NCBI GenBank assembly: GCA_936911875.1
Contig: CAKZGB010000001.1
Location: 1-36,097, forward strand
Length of the DNA stretch: 36,097 nucleotides
Direction of reading: 5' to 3'
Source: an uncultured Lysobacteraceae bacterium
GTDB lineage: Bacteria > Pseudomonadota > Gammaproteobacteria > Xanthomonadales > Xanthomonadaceae
A program made the translations under genes and the position numbers. Position 1 is the first letter of the stretch; each line of letters begins with the position of its first letter. Below, one piece after another: positions 14,193-22,900 of the stretch. The notes beneath the pieces are model-generated. The model was not told where the DNA came from. It was given only the letters and a program-made list of their open reading frames with translations, and searched no databases.

Positions 14193-17081
14193 CTACTGAC
14201 CGATCAGTACGAAGGGTGCCCAGGCGGCCGGATTGGAGCCGCCGGGTACCGACTGGTCGGCAATCAGTTTCAATTGCGACTCGCGTAAGGCGTGCGCACG
14301 ATCCGTACCGCGACGCGCACCTTGTACGGTCTGCAGGCTTAAGCGCGATGCGATGTCATCGCGCACCGGCCATTGCGACAGCAGCAGACTGCGCGCACCC
14401 GCATAAATAAAGGCACGCGCCAGGCCCGAATACATCGGTGCCCCGGTGGATTCACCAGCAGCGGTATTACAAGCCGACAGAATGACCCAATCGGCATTGA
14501 GCCGCAGGGTGGCAACATCCGATGCCGTCAATACACCGCTGTCGACCTGACTGCTGACCGGCGTCATGACTAGGCCCGGTTCCGTCAAACCGCGCAATTC
14601 ACCGCTGACCAGTCCGTGGGTGGCGAACGCCAGCACATCGTACGGGCGCAAATCCGTTTGCAGTATGCGTGCGCGCGTAGCATCGCCTCCCATCAAAAGC
14701 ATGGAACGGTCGCGACCGAAGGCTGCAGATAAATTCTCCAGTTCCTGGCGCGCGCCCGGCAACGGCGGCAGATCGACAATTTCTGTGTCGGTCACGCCGG
14801 TCTTGCGAAAACCGCGCAGCGCCACGGCATACGCGGTTTTGCCTTGCAGTGCAGGCGCGCCGATGCCGGCAAAGCGCAGCGAGTCGCGAGTGGCTTGCTT
14901 CTTACCGATTAGAGCCAGAGATGCCGGCGTGAGCACGGACTGTCGCTTAATCAACCAGGGTGCCTGACGTAACGCACTGCCACTCAATGAATCGGCGGAC
15001 GGTTTGCGTGTCAGCAGGGCCGCAAAAGGAATCGATGCCAACGAGCCGCCGGCCTGGACATGCAAGGCGCCTGCACGCGCTGCGACCTTGTCGAGTTGCG
15101 ACGGCAAGATGGCCTGATACAGACCGTATGCGGCAGCGGCATCAAACGGAGCGGCAAAGTCATCGCGATCCAATGCGGACTGAATGCTGCCACGCATGCG
15201 TGTGACCCACTGATCCAAGGTGCTGCGCGGTACAGCACCGATAGCATGATCGACGCGCTGCTTGCCGATCAGCATCGAGATATTGGCAGCAGCACCGGCG
15301 TGCACGATCAATAAGGACTCATCGCGACCCAAGCGGGCCTGCAGGTCACTCAACCCCATCGGTGCCGGACGAATCAGCTGTCGGTACTGCGGAAATTCGG
15401 TATTGATCGAGTCACTGGCGCGCGCAATCTCCTGCTCCATCTGCTCGGCTTTGGCATCGAGCGCCGCCACTTCTGAAAGCTTGGAAGCAGCGAGCAGGGC
15501 AGAGCGCTCACTGCGCAGTTTGCCCAAGGACGCATTCTGATCCTGTAGGGACCGCAGGCGCGCAGACAAGGTTTCGTTGCCGGCAGTCAGGCGCGCCATC
15601 AAAGCCGCACCCGCGTTATCCAGATCGCTCAACTGGGCGAGCTGCAAGGCTTCGAAGGCATCGCCATCGTGCCCGGTTTGCAACGCGAGTTTTGCAAAGT
15701 CCGTAAAGGCGCCGGCAAACTGCGCCGCGTTGCGCAGCGTTTGAGTCGGTGTTGTCAGATCCTCAAGCACGGCGTCACGCGCGGTCTGCGCTGCCGCTTT
15801 GGCCACTGCGTAGCCACCGGCATCGCCGGTCTGTACACGTGCAGCGCCTTCAAGCACCTGCGTCTGTACACGCAGTTTGGCCCGCGGTTTGAGCACCTTT
15901 TCGTTGATCGCGACTGCGGTCTGCAACAGCGGCAGCGCGGCCTTCGCATCACCGGCGGCCAGTAACGAGGCACCGAGATCACTGCTGGCGCGCGCATAGG
16001 TAGCGTGCTGATCACCAAGCGAAGTCCGCGTCGACTCGAGAACTTCGCGGCGCAAGGCAAGCGCATCGGTATGGCGGCCCATGGCGGCGTAGGCCATCGC
16101 CAGATTTAAAGCGACCTCGCCGTACAACTGCGGAGCGGCCGTGTACGGGTAACTCTTCACGTGCCGGACCGCCATTTCATAGTACGGAATGGCGGCTGCC
16201 GGACCTTGGCTGCCCAAGGCCGCGGCACCAAGACTGTTCAAGGCAAAGGTCAGCGTAGGACTCTTTTCACCCTCGGTCTTGCGCGTGATCTCTAAAGTGC
16301 GCTGCAGAATGCCCTGCGCCTCGGTAAAGCGTCCGGCATTATTAAGCTCGGTGGCCAAGTTGCGCAGCGAGCCGACCGTATACGGATGTTCGGGACCGAG
16401 CTTTTCCTCGGAGTAGCGCGAGGCGGCCTGGAGTTCGCGAATGCCTTCGGCAGTGCGACCGCTACCGGTCAGCAACGTAGCCCAATTGATCCACAGTCGG
16501 GTCACGACGTTATCGGCCAACTTGTGGCTACGTGCCAGTGCAACCGCCTCCGCAGCCGCCTGCTCAGCCGCAACCGGATCACCGGTGGCATTCAGAAGTG
16601 ACGCGACTTCGCCGGTGGAGGTGATGTATTCCTCGCTCTGCTTGCCCTTGTGCTCGGCAAACCAAACACGGTTGGCCTGCAGCTCACTCAACGCCTCGGT
16701 GGTGCGGCCCATCTGGCCGAGCAGGGCGGCGCGGTTGGCACGCATCTCCTGCATCAGCGCCGAATCCCGCTCCGGCGTCTTGCTCAGGTCGCTGATGATC
16801 GCATCCATCAGTTCCAGCGCTTTGCCGGGATTACCCGAGTAGAACCAGGTACTCGCCTCAATGCGACGAATCGTATACAGATCGGCCAGCGGCAGCGAGC
16901 GGTCTTTCCGGGCGAGCGCCATCAATGCGTTGGTCTTGGCCAGTACCTGATCCTTGGGCATGGCGCGCAAGTCGATGCCCTCGAGCGCCTTGATCTGCTG
17001 CTGCAATGACGAAGACCCTGCGGTCGCCGACCCGGCAACGAGTAATGCGGCAACGGCACAATTGATGGCAACACGCTTCAT
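14193..17081 (-). CDS. Exported TPR-CHAT protease-like protein
   Basis: A 962-residue protein with a signal peptide (MKRVAINCAVAALLVAGSATAG), a long run of tetratricopeptide-like helical repeats (about 60-440, for example AEGIRELQAASRYSEEKLGPEHPYTVGSL), a coiled-coil linker (about 500-560) and a C-terminal CHAT domain. CHAT is a caspase-like cysteine peptidase fold; both catalytic residues are present, His822 in FATHGLVSGELRG and Cys871 in LSACNTAAGES, followed by LARAFIYAGARSLLLSQWPV. Peptidase activity is thus plausible. Most studied CHAT proteins act in the cytosol, so the signal peptide is notable. The upstream in-frame ATG at 17153 is rejected because 17081 has a GGGGAGT site and a proper signal peptide. 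It is divergent from the two-component operon and shares its promoter region. Confidence 0.91.
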   Translation of the reverse strand: MKRVAINCAVAALLVAGSATAGSSSLQQQIKALEGIDLRAMPKDQVLAKTNALMALARKDRSLPLADLYTIRRIEASTWFYSGNPGKALELMDAIISDLSKTPERDSALMQEMRANRAALLGQMGRTTEALSELQANRVWFAEHKGKQSEEYITSTGEVASLLNATGDPVAAEQAAAEAVALARSHKLADNVVTRLWINWATLLTGSGRTAEGIRELQAASRYSEEKLGPEHPYTVGSLRNLATELNNAGRFTEAQGILQRTLEITRKTEGEKSPTLTFALNSLGAAALGSQGPAAAIPYYEMAVRHVKSYPYTAAPQLYGEVALNLAMAYAAMGRHTDALALRREVLESTRTSLGDQHATYARASSDLGASLLAAGDAKAALPLLQTAVAINEKVLKPRAKLRVQTQVLEGAARVQTGDAGGYAVAKAAAQTARDAVLEDLTTPTQTLRNAAQFAGAFTDFAKLALQTGHDGDAFEALQLAQLSDLDNAGAALMARLTAGNETLSARLRSLQDQNASLGKLRSERSALLAASKLSEVAALDAKAEQMEQEIARASDSINTEFPQYRQLIRPAPMGLSDLQARLGRDESLLIVHAGAAANISMLIGKQRVDHAIGAVPRSTLDQWVTRMRGSIQSALDRDDFAAPFDAAAAYGLYQAILPSQLDKVAARAGALHVQAGGSLASIPFAALLTRKPSADSLSGSALRQAPWLIKRQSVLTPASLALIGKKQATRDSLRFAGIGAPALQGKTAYAVALRGFRKTGVTDTEIVDLPPLPGARQELENLSAAFGRDRSMLLMGGDATRARILQTDLRPYDVLAFATHGLVSGELRGLTEPGLVMTPVSSQVDSGVLTASDVATLRLNADWVILSACNTAAGESTGAPMYSGLARAFIYAGARSLLLSQWPVRDDIASRLSLQTVQGARRGTDRAHALRESQLKLIADQSVPGGSNPAAWAPFVLIGQ

Positions 17082-17115
17082 CCACGACTCCCCAAGTCCG
17101 ATTGATGGCGCGCAG

Positions 17116-17132
17116 ATGACATGTATTGTCAT
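17116..17132. promoter_or_regulatory. Operator-like dyad ATGACA-N5-TGTCAT (site 1)
   Basis: ATGACA (17116-17121) and TGTCAT (17127-17132) form a perfect 6-bp inverted repeat with a TGTAT spacer. It lies 34 bases before the CHAT gene and 63 before the response regulator. The same half sites with the same spacing occur in the promoter region at 24690-24724. I infer a binding site for the adjacent OmpR-type regulator. Confidence 0.6.
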
Positions 17133-17167
17133 GACCACCCGGTCAGTCTGCACCCGATAATGGGTAG

Positions 17168-17173
17168 GATAAT
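17168..17173 (+). promoter_or_regulatory. Candidate -10 box for the two-component operon
   Basis: GATAAT lies 22 bases before the ATG at 17196. A -35 at the normal spacing would start near 17145, about 13 bases after the dyad, a layout that suits activation. The -35 sequence itself is poor. Confidence 0.4.
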
Positions 17174-17195
17174 CTCATTGACCCCGTGTGTGCCA

Positions 17196-17882
17196 ATGGA
17201 CGAGCTGAACATACTGCATGTGGATGATGATCCGCAGACATTGACGGCGATCCGTGAAATTCTGAACGGGCGCGGCATGCGTGTGACTTCTGTTGATAGC
17301 AGCGCAAAGGGCTTGGCGAGCGCTGCTGCCGAGCAGTTTGACGCCATCGTGCTCGATCGCACCATGCCCGAAATGGATGGCATCACGGTCATTCAGCGCC
17401 TGCGCGAGGCCGGCATCACCACGCCCGTGCTGATGCTGTCGGCCTTGGGGCTGAGTTCCAACCGCACCCAAGGGCTCGATGCCGGTGCCGATGATTACCT
17501 GGCCAAGCCCTTCGAGCCCGAAGAACTCGTGGCGCGCATCAACGCCTTGCATCGTCGCAGTCGCGCGGCAGGGCATTCGCCCACGCTGATTGCAGGCGCG
17601 CTCGAATGTCATCTCAAGGCCCGTACCGCATGGCGTCGCGGCAAACACATCGCGCTGAGTCCGCGCGAGTTTGATCTGTTCCGCTATTTCATGGAGAACG
17701 CGGGGGCCATCGTCACGCGTGAAATGCTGCTGCGTAATGTCTGGAAGCTCAATTTCGATCCGCAAACCAACGTGATTGATGTGAGTGTGGCGCGCTTGCG
17801 CCGCAAGCTCGAGGATGACTTTCCTACGCCGGTTCTGGAGACCGTGCGCGGTGCGGGTTATCGCCTGTTGAGCGACGAGTAG
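17196..17882 (+). CDS. OmpR/PhoB-family response regulator
   Basis: A 228-residue regulator with a complete receiver domain: acidic cluster HVDDD (residues 8-12), phospho-acceptor Asp54 (IVLDRTMPEMDG), Ser82 switch position and Lys104 (YLAKPFEPEEL). The C-terminal winged helix (about 130-226) reads LSPREFDLFRYFMENAGAIVTREMLLRNVW, then VIDVSVARLRRKLEDDF and VRGAGYRLL. It should bind direct or inverted repeats as a dimer once phosphorylated by the kinase that follows 11 bases later. The ATG at 17196 is chosen because the receiver starts there; longer in-frame starts would run through the promoter. It is divergent from the CHAT gene. Confidence 0.94.
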   Translation: MDELNILHVDDDPQTLTAIREILNGRGMRVTSVDSSAKGLASAAAEQFDAIVLDRTMPEMDGITVIQRLREAGITTPVLMLSALGLSSNRTQGLDAGADDYLAKPFEPEELVARINALHRRSRAAGHSPTLIAGALECHLKARTAWRRGKHIALSPREFDLFRYFMENAGAIVTREMLLRNVWKLNFDPQTNVIDVSVARLRRKLEDDFPTPVLETVRGAGYRLLSDE

Positions 17883-17893
17883 CCGGCAGACCC

Positions 17894-19255
17894 ATGGGAA
17901 CATCGTCACAACGCACCGTTCCGTTCTTTCGCTCCATCGCCTGGCGCTTAGCGCTGGCCGCGATGGCGCTGGTGATACTCTCCACGCTGTCGTTATATGC
18001 TGTGACCGCATCGCGCATGCGTTCACAGGCGATGCAATCGGTCGAGGCCAACGTCAATACCGACATGGCAGGCTTGGCGGATCTGTATGCGGCGGGTGGC
18101 AAGGACGAGCTGATTCGGCGCATTGCCGAACGGCTGCAATATGCCAATCCCAACGATCGCGCGGTATACCGGCTCGATGACAACGGGCGCCAGTTGGTTG
18201 GCAATCTGGCGCAATGGCCACAACTGGATGCAAGGCGTTCGGAGTTCGGCACGTTGACCGACAGTCAGGGGCAGGAAATCAGCGGCCGTGTCACGCAACT
18301 GAGTCCCGAACTGCGTCTGTTTGTTGGACGCCAGATGCACGATCTGCAATCCACGCTCAGCGCCTTGCGTCAGACGTTTTTGCTGGCCGGCTTTGGTGTC
18401 TCACTGATGGCATTGCTGCTCGGGTACTGGCGCAGTCGCCGTTTGGCTAACCGTCTCGACCGCATTGACGAGCTGCACCATCGCGCCGCACGCGGCGAAC
18501 CTGCGGTTGCGGACTCCATGCCCGAAAACGGCGATGAGTTGGATGTGCTCGGCCGCCGCACGCAGGTCATGCTGCAGCGACAGGTCGATCTGGTCAATCG
18601 CTATCGCGAATCCTCGGAACATGCAGCGCATGAGATCCGGTCACCACTTCTGCATCTGGATACCAAGTTGCATCGAGTGCTTGAACAGACTGCGGATCCG
18701 CGAGTGCAGGAGACACTGGCCCAGGGTCGCGCAGACATCCGCTCGGTGGTGCGCCTGCTCGAATCGCTGCTCGACATTTCATCGGCGCAGGCCCATTTGG
18801 GTGACATCAGCGATTTTGAAACGGTCGATCTGTCCGCCTTAGTTTTGCGCATGGTGGAGATCTACTCGGATTCCGCCGAGGATCAGGGCTACTCGCTGCA
18901 GGCACAAATATCGCCGGGTGTCGTTATGCAAGGCAATACACTGCAGCTGGAACGCATTGTGTCCAACTTGCTCGATAACGCCCTGAAATTCAGTCCCGCC
19001 GGCAGTCGCATCGAGATCAAACTGAGCCAAGGTCCGCGTCTGCTCATCAGCGATGACGGTCCGGGTGTTCCTAAAGAAATGCGGCGACGGATATTTGAGC
19101 GCTTCGGTCGGTCCGATGGTGTCGCCGCGAAAGGACACGGTCTCGGCTTGCCGTTGGCTCAAGCGTTTGCCGCGCGCCACGGTCTGCAAATTCGCCTGCT
19201 CGACACCGAGCGTGGCGCCAGTTTTGAAATGGCCCCCGTAACGGAGGTGGCATGA
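17894..19255 (+). CDS. Sensor histidine kinase, partner of the OmpR-type regulator
   Basis: A 453-residue inner-membrane kinase with two membrane segments (about residues 15-38 and 160-180), flanking a periplasmic sensor of about 120 residues with no motif that I recognise. A HAMP-like linker leads to the HisKA dimer with His246 (HAAHEIRSPLLHLD). The ATPase part has the N box (IVSNLLDNALKFSP), the G1 box (ISDDGPGVP), an F box (IFERFGRSD) and the G2 box (GHGLGLPLA). It lies 11 bases after the regulator, and its stop overlaps the next gene by 4 bases, so this is a three-gene operon. Confidence 0.94.
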   Translation: MGTSSQRTVPFFRSIAWRLALAAMALVILSTLSLYAVTASRMRSQAMQSVEANVNTDMAGLADLYAAGGKDELIRRIAERLQYANPNDRAVYRLDDNGRQLVGNLAQWPQLDARRSEFGTLTDSQGQEISGRVTQLSPELRLFVGRQMHDLQSTLSALRQTFLLAGFGVSLMALLLGYWRSRRLANRLDRIDELHHRAARGEPAVADSMPENGDELDVLGRRTQVMLQRQVDLVNRYRESSEHAAHEIRSPLLHLDTKLHRVLEQTADPRVQETLAQGRADIRSVVRLLESLLDISSAQAHLGDISDFETVDLSALVLRMVEIYSDSAEDQGYSLQAQISPGVVMQGNTLQLERIVSNLLDNALKFSPAGSRIEIKLSQGPRLLISDDGPGVPKEMRRRIFERFGRSDGVAAKGHGLGLPLAQAFAARHGLQIRLLDTERGASFEMAPVTEVA

Positions 19256-19863
19256 TGTGCAACAAGAGTCTCTTCGGTAGTGCAGTGGTGCTGCTGTCGG
19301 CAGTCAGTTCGGCCTGTGCGCAGGCCCCGGCGACGATAGAAAGCGCGCAGTGGCCGGCCGGTCCCGAGGCCAAGATTGCTGCGGCCTTGCTGCAGGGCGA
19401 ACAGGCCAGTCAGGGTCATGGCAAACAGGATGCCGAAGCGCTGGCCGCGGCCGCACGTACGCTGGCCCGAATGGGGGCGCATCCGACCGACGGCCAAGAG
19501 GACCTTGTCACCGCATGGTCACGTCAGGCCATTGCGATGGGCGCTAGTCCCGGTGACGCTCCTGCGTTCCGCGGTCGAGTGCTGGGTCCCGCTTACCGTC
19601 GCGTGCAACTCTCGCCCGCGCAAAAGGATGTCAGCAGTGCCAGCTTTCTTGCCGGCCAGCAGGCTTCAGTGACCGTGACACCGGTCGGCAAAGGTCAGGT
19701 TAATCTGCATGTGCAAGGTGCCAATGATTCCATCGCCTGTACGGTGCAACGCCGCCGCGATGGCCATCGTTGTGAATGGCTGCCTCTGTACACAGAGCGC
19801 TACACCATCACGGTGAGTGCAGGCGCGGGCGCACCCGTCACCGCCTTCGTCGTACTCAATTAA
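19252..19863 (+). CDS. Small exported protein with a C-terminal PPC-like beta domain, third gene of the two-component operon
   Basis: A 203-residue protein of unknown function. A signal peptide (MMCNKSLFGSAVVLLSAVSSACAQA) ends at an AQA signal peptidase I site; the Cys in VSSAC is a poor lipobox, so lipidation is doubtful. A helical part (about 40-110) is followed by a beta-rich C-terminus (about 120-203) with SFLAGQQASVTVTP, a Cys pair (CTVQRRRDGHRCEW) and YTITVSAGAGAPVTAFVVLN, which resembles bacterial pre-peptidase C-terminal (PPC) beta sandwiches. The start overlaps the kinase stop by ATGA, so it is translationally coupled. It may be a periplasmic accessory sensor for the kinase or a partner of the exported CHAT protein. 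Both are inference. Confidence 0.75.
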   Translation: MMCNKSLFGSAVVLLSAVSSACAQAPATIESAQWPAGPEAKIAAALLQGEQASQGHGKQDAEALAAAARTLARMGAHPTDGQEDLVTAWSRQAIAMGASPGDAPAFRGRVLGPAYRRVQLSPAQKDVSSASFLAGQQASVTVTPVGKGQVNLHVQGANDSIACTVQRRRDGHRCEWLPLYTERYTITVSAGAGAPVTAFVVLN

Positions 19864-19886
19864 TAAAAAAATCGACCGGCGATAAA

Positions 19887-19914
19887 AAACCCACGACCCG
19901 AAAGTCGTGGGTTT
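19887..19914. terminator. Bidirectional intrinsic terminator between the kinase operon and the FecR gene
   Basis: CCCACGAC and GTCGTGGG form an 8-bp stem, extended by A:T pairs, around a CCGAAA loop. Read on the minus strand it ends in TTTTTT, a strong terminator for the FecR gene; read on the plus strand it ends in TTT. A second GC-rich palindrome (CCGCGCA-G-TGCGCGG, 19935-19949) lies between it and the FecR stop. Confidence 0.88.
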
Positions 19915-19953
19915 CCCCCTGGCACGCAGGGTAACCGCGCAGTGCGCGGCCCC

Positions 19954-22900
19954 TTAGCGATTGAAGCGAATATCCAATCCGACGGAATCCAACATGCGGC
20001 GTTCGGCACGTGTTGCCGCTGCAGTGGCTTGCGAGTTTTGATCTACGAACTCCGCGCCCGGCATTGCATTGGCACCGTTAGGCACCGGGACCTGTACCGG
20101 AGACGAACCGGGGGTCGGCGTAGGTGCAACAGGACCCGTCCAGCGTCCCCAGTCGGCACCTTGTGGCGAAGGCATGGCCGCCGCCGATGGCGCCGTCGCT
20201 TTCTCAAAAACCACGATGCCGCCAAAGTTATTTCTCACATCGGTGTGATTGGACGCGACATATGAGACGGCCAATTGATCCGCATTGGTACCACCCAAGA
20301 GCACAGATCCGCTGGCCAGGCACTGCGTACCCGTACACAGCCCACCGGCGTTGTCCGCGGCTCGCATGGCATAGGTGGCGGTATAGCCCTGATTGTCGCC
20401 CACATATATCTTCTGCAATGTCACCCCTGGCTTGGCGGTGCCGCCGCTGGTGGCAAATGCATAGTTGGTGGAGTTCATGGCCAGATTGAGCTCCATACCA
20501 AACAGGGCGCTGAACGAGTTAACAAACGAAACCGCGGCCGTGGCCGAGGTCACACTGCCGGTGACGACGTTGCCATCTCGGTCTGTGCGGGTTGGAGCCA
20601 GACCGGCGCCCGGTAGCAGGTTGTAGTTCACGGTGGTTCCTACCGCAGGAATCCGCGACGGGTCTATCGAACGCAACACTGCGAAGGAGGAGAAGTCGCC
20701 GGCTCCCCAGATGCCGTCGCGCCAGGTGATCCATGCGGCCTTGTCGCCATCGTGGCCGGCATTCGTTTCGGTTGATGTACCTTGTACCCAGCCCGACAGC
20801 AAGCCGCTATGGGTCACCTCAAGCAATTTTGCGTTGCTGTCAAATTTTGCCCAGTAGCCGGTCGAATTCACAGATGACGTGAAGCTGGTGCTGTCCTTAA
20901 CCAGTTGCAGGCCAACCAGGCCCTCGACCTTATTGCCTGCGAAGTTGGTCAACGGCACCGGCGGCGGTGGCGGCACGTAAATGCCATCTTGTGCAAAGAT
21001 GGCTGCACCGACAATGCCATCGCCCGTTGCGCTGCTGCGTGAGCGATACGACGTGGCCAAAAAGTTGGCTGTAGAACCGCCCAACTGCCACCAGAAATCT
21101 ATAGCGCAAGTTTCGTTGGCCGGACAGCTGCGACCGGTGCCTTTCATGTCGGCCGAGAACATCCCATTGCCCGTACCTACATTGTTTGCAGCAGTGGCCG
21201 GTGCCGTCGTTTCTACACCGGCAAGACCACCCGGAGTTGCAAAGGTGTAGGTGGCATCATTCGGCATCACCAGTTTGCCTTCCATCGCGATGCGGTAATT
21301 GGTCTGGTTGAAGGCAATGGCGGCCTCGGCACTAAAGGTGCCGGCAGAATTGGTACCACTATTGGTCGTCGGTTTGGTTGCACCCATTAACTCGTACTTG
21401 AGAATCAACGGCTGCGGGAACGAGGTGAGCTCGGGCACGTAAGCGTAATGCAGACCTTGCTTGGCGGTATACGCGTAGTCCTTGCCGTCAAATGAGAAGC
21501 GGCCCCCGGAGTCGCCGCTAAACAGTCGGCCGTAACCCACGCCGGTGGTAAATTCACCGTGCTCCAGCAACTTGGCGTCGGTCGGGATCTTGATAACGCC
21601 TGCTGCGCTTTCGTTAGGAATTTCACCGACGAGTGCCTTGCTTGTTGAATTGGCGGTCAAGGTGGTCGTTGATGCGGAACTGCCCGCCATGCCATTGAAG
21701 GCACCCGGCATGTTGCCCGCACTTACGACCTTAACTGCTGCGATGCTGATAGTACCGGCGCCCGGTGTCGGGGTCTGCGGCAGCTTGGGATAATTGTTGG
21801 CGACGCCGCCTCCGGCCAGATACGCGTAGAAGTCCGTCATGAAGACGGCCGGGTCGCCAAAGGAGTTGAGCAGGCCTGCAGCGGACAGCATCTGCATCAT
21901 GTTGTACAAAGACTCCTGGCTTGCTGCCGTGTATTCAGACGGTTTGCCACCCTTGATCAGGTAGGTGTAATAGGCCTTTAGGGAATCGACGGATTGCGCA
22001 TACATCGGCAAGCTCGGGAACAGGTCCGCATGCTTGTCTGTTTGCGTGAGGAAGGTCAGGTACGAGCGCCAGAATTCGCCCTTTGCTGCCTCCATTGTGT
22101 TCAGGCGGCCATTGCTTTCGAGCGCGGCGAGGTACTCTTCCATCTGGGCTAGACTCAGTTCGCCGTAAGCACTCGGTGCGTGTCCCGCAGCAATCCACGC
22201 ATACAGGCCATCGAGCGCTGTCTGATAACGGTCGAGCTTTTGGGTGAGGGATTCGGGCAAGCCGGGGAACGCATCGGGATTGTTACCGGCATTGATCCAG
22301 CTCAGGTATTGCCCCCAGAACGCGCTATTGGCATTAAAGAAGCTCGAGAACGATCCCGTCTGCTGCAGCATGGCCAGCATCGACTTGATCTGGTCTGCAG
22401 TCAGAGCGCCGTACTGGCTGGGCACGCCGCCGTTCATCAGATACTGACGCAGTGCATCGAGTGCCGCGGTGTAGTTCTGATACAGCGGTAATTCGGGATA
22501 GGAATCAGTGCTCTTGCCGCTCGCAAAATACGAGGCCAGTTGTTTCAGGAAGTTGTCCAGGGCAACCGGAATGCCGCTGGCGCCGGTGCGGCTTGCCCAG
22601 TCACTATATGCGGCAAGAATCGCCTTGATATCGCCGCCGGTCCACGCAGAAGGGAGGCCGCCCTTGGCCACAAAGGCCTGGAATTGCAGGAGCTTCTCGA
22701 CTGCGGTCGCATCCATGGCCTGTCCGAGTGCACCCGTACTGGCGGTCATCAGATACAACGCCAGCCAGTTCGAATGATCGACGGAGGACGGCACCGCCAC
22801 ACCGGAATTGCCCAGCGTCTTGGCAGGTGTGCCGCCGGCCAGCCCACTCCAGAATTCACCGCTCTTAACCGTCAGTGAGCCTTTGTTGCCGCTGATGGTG

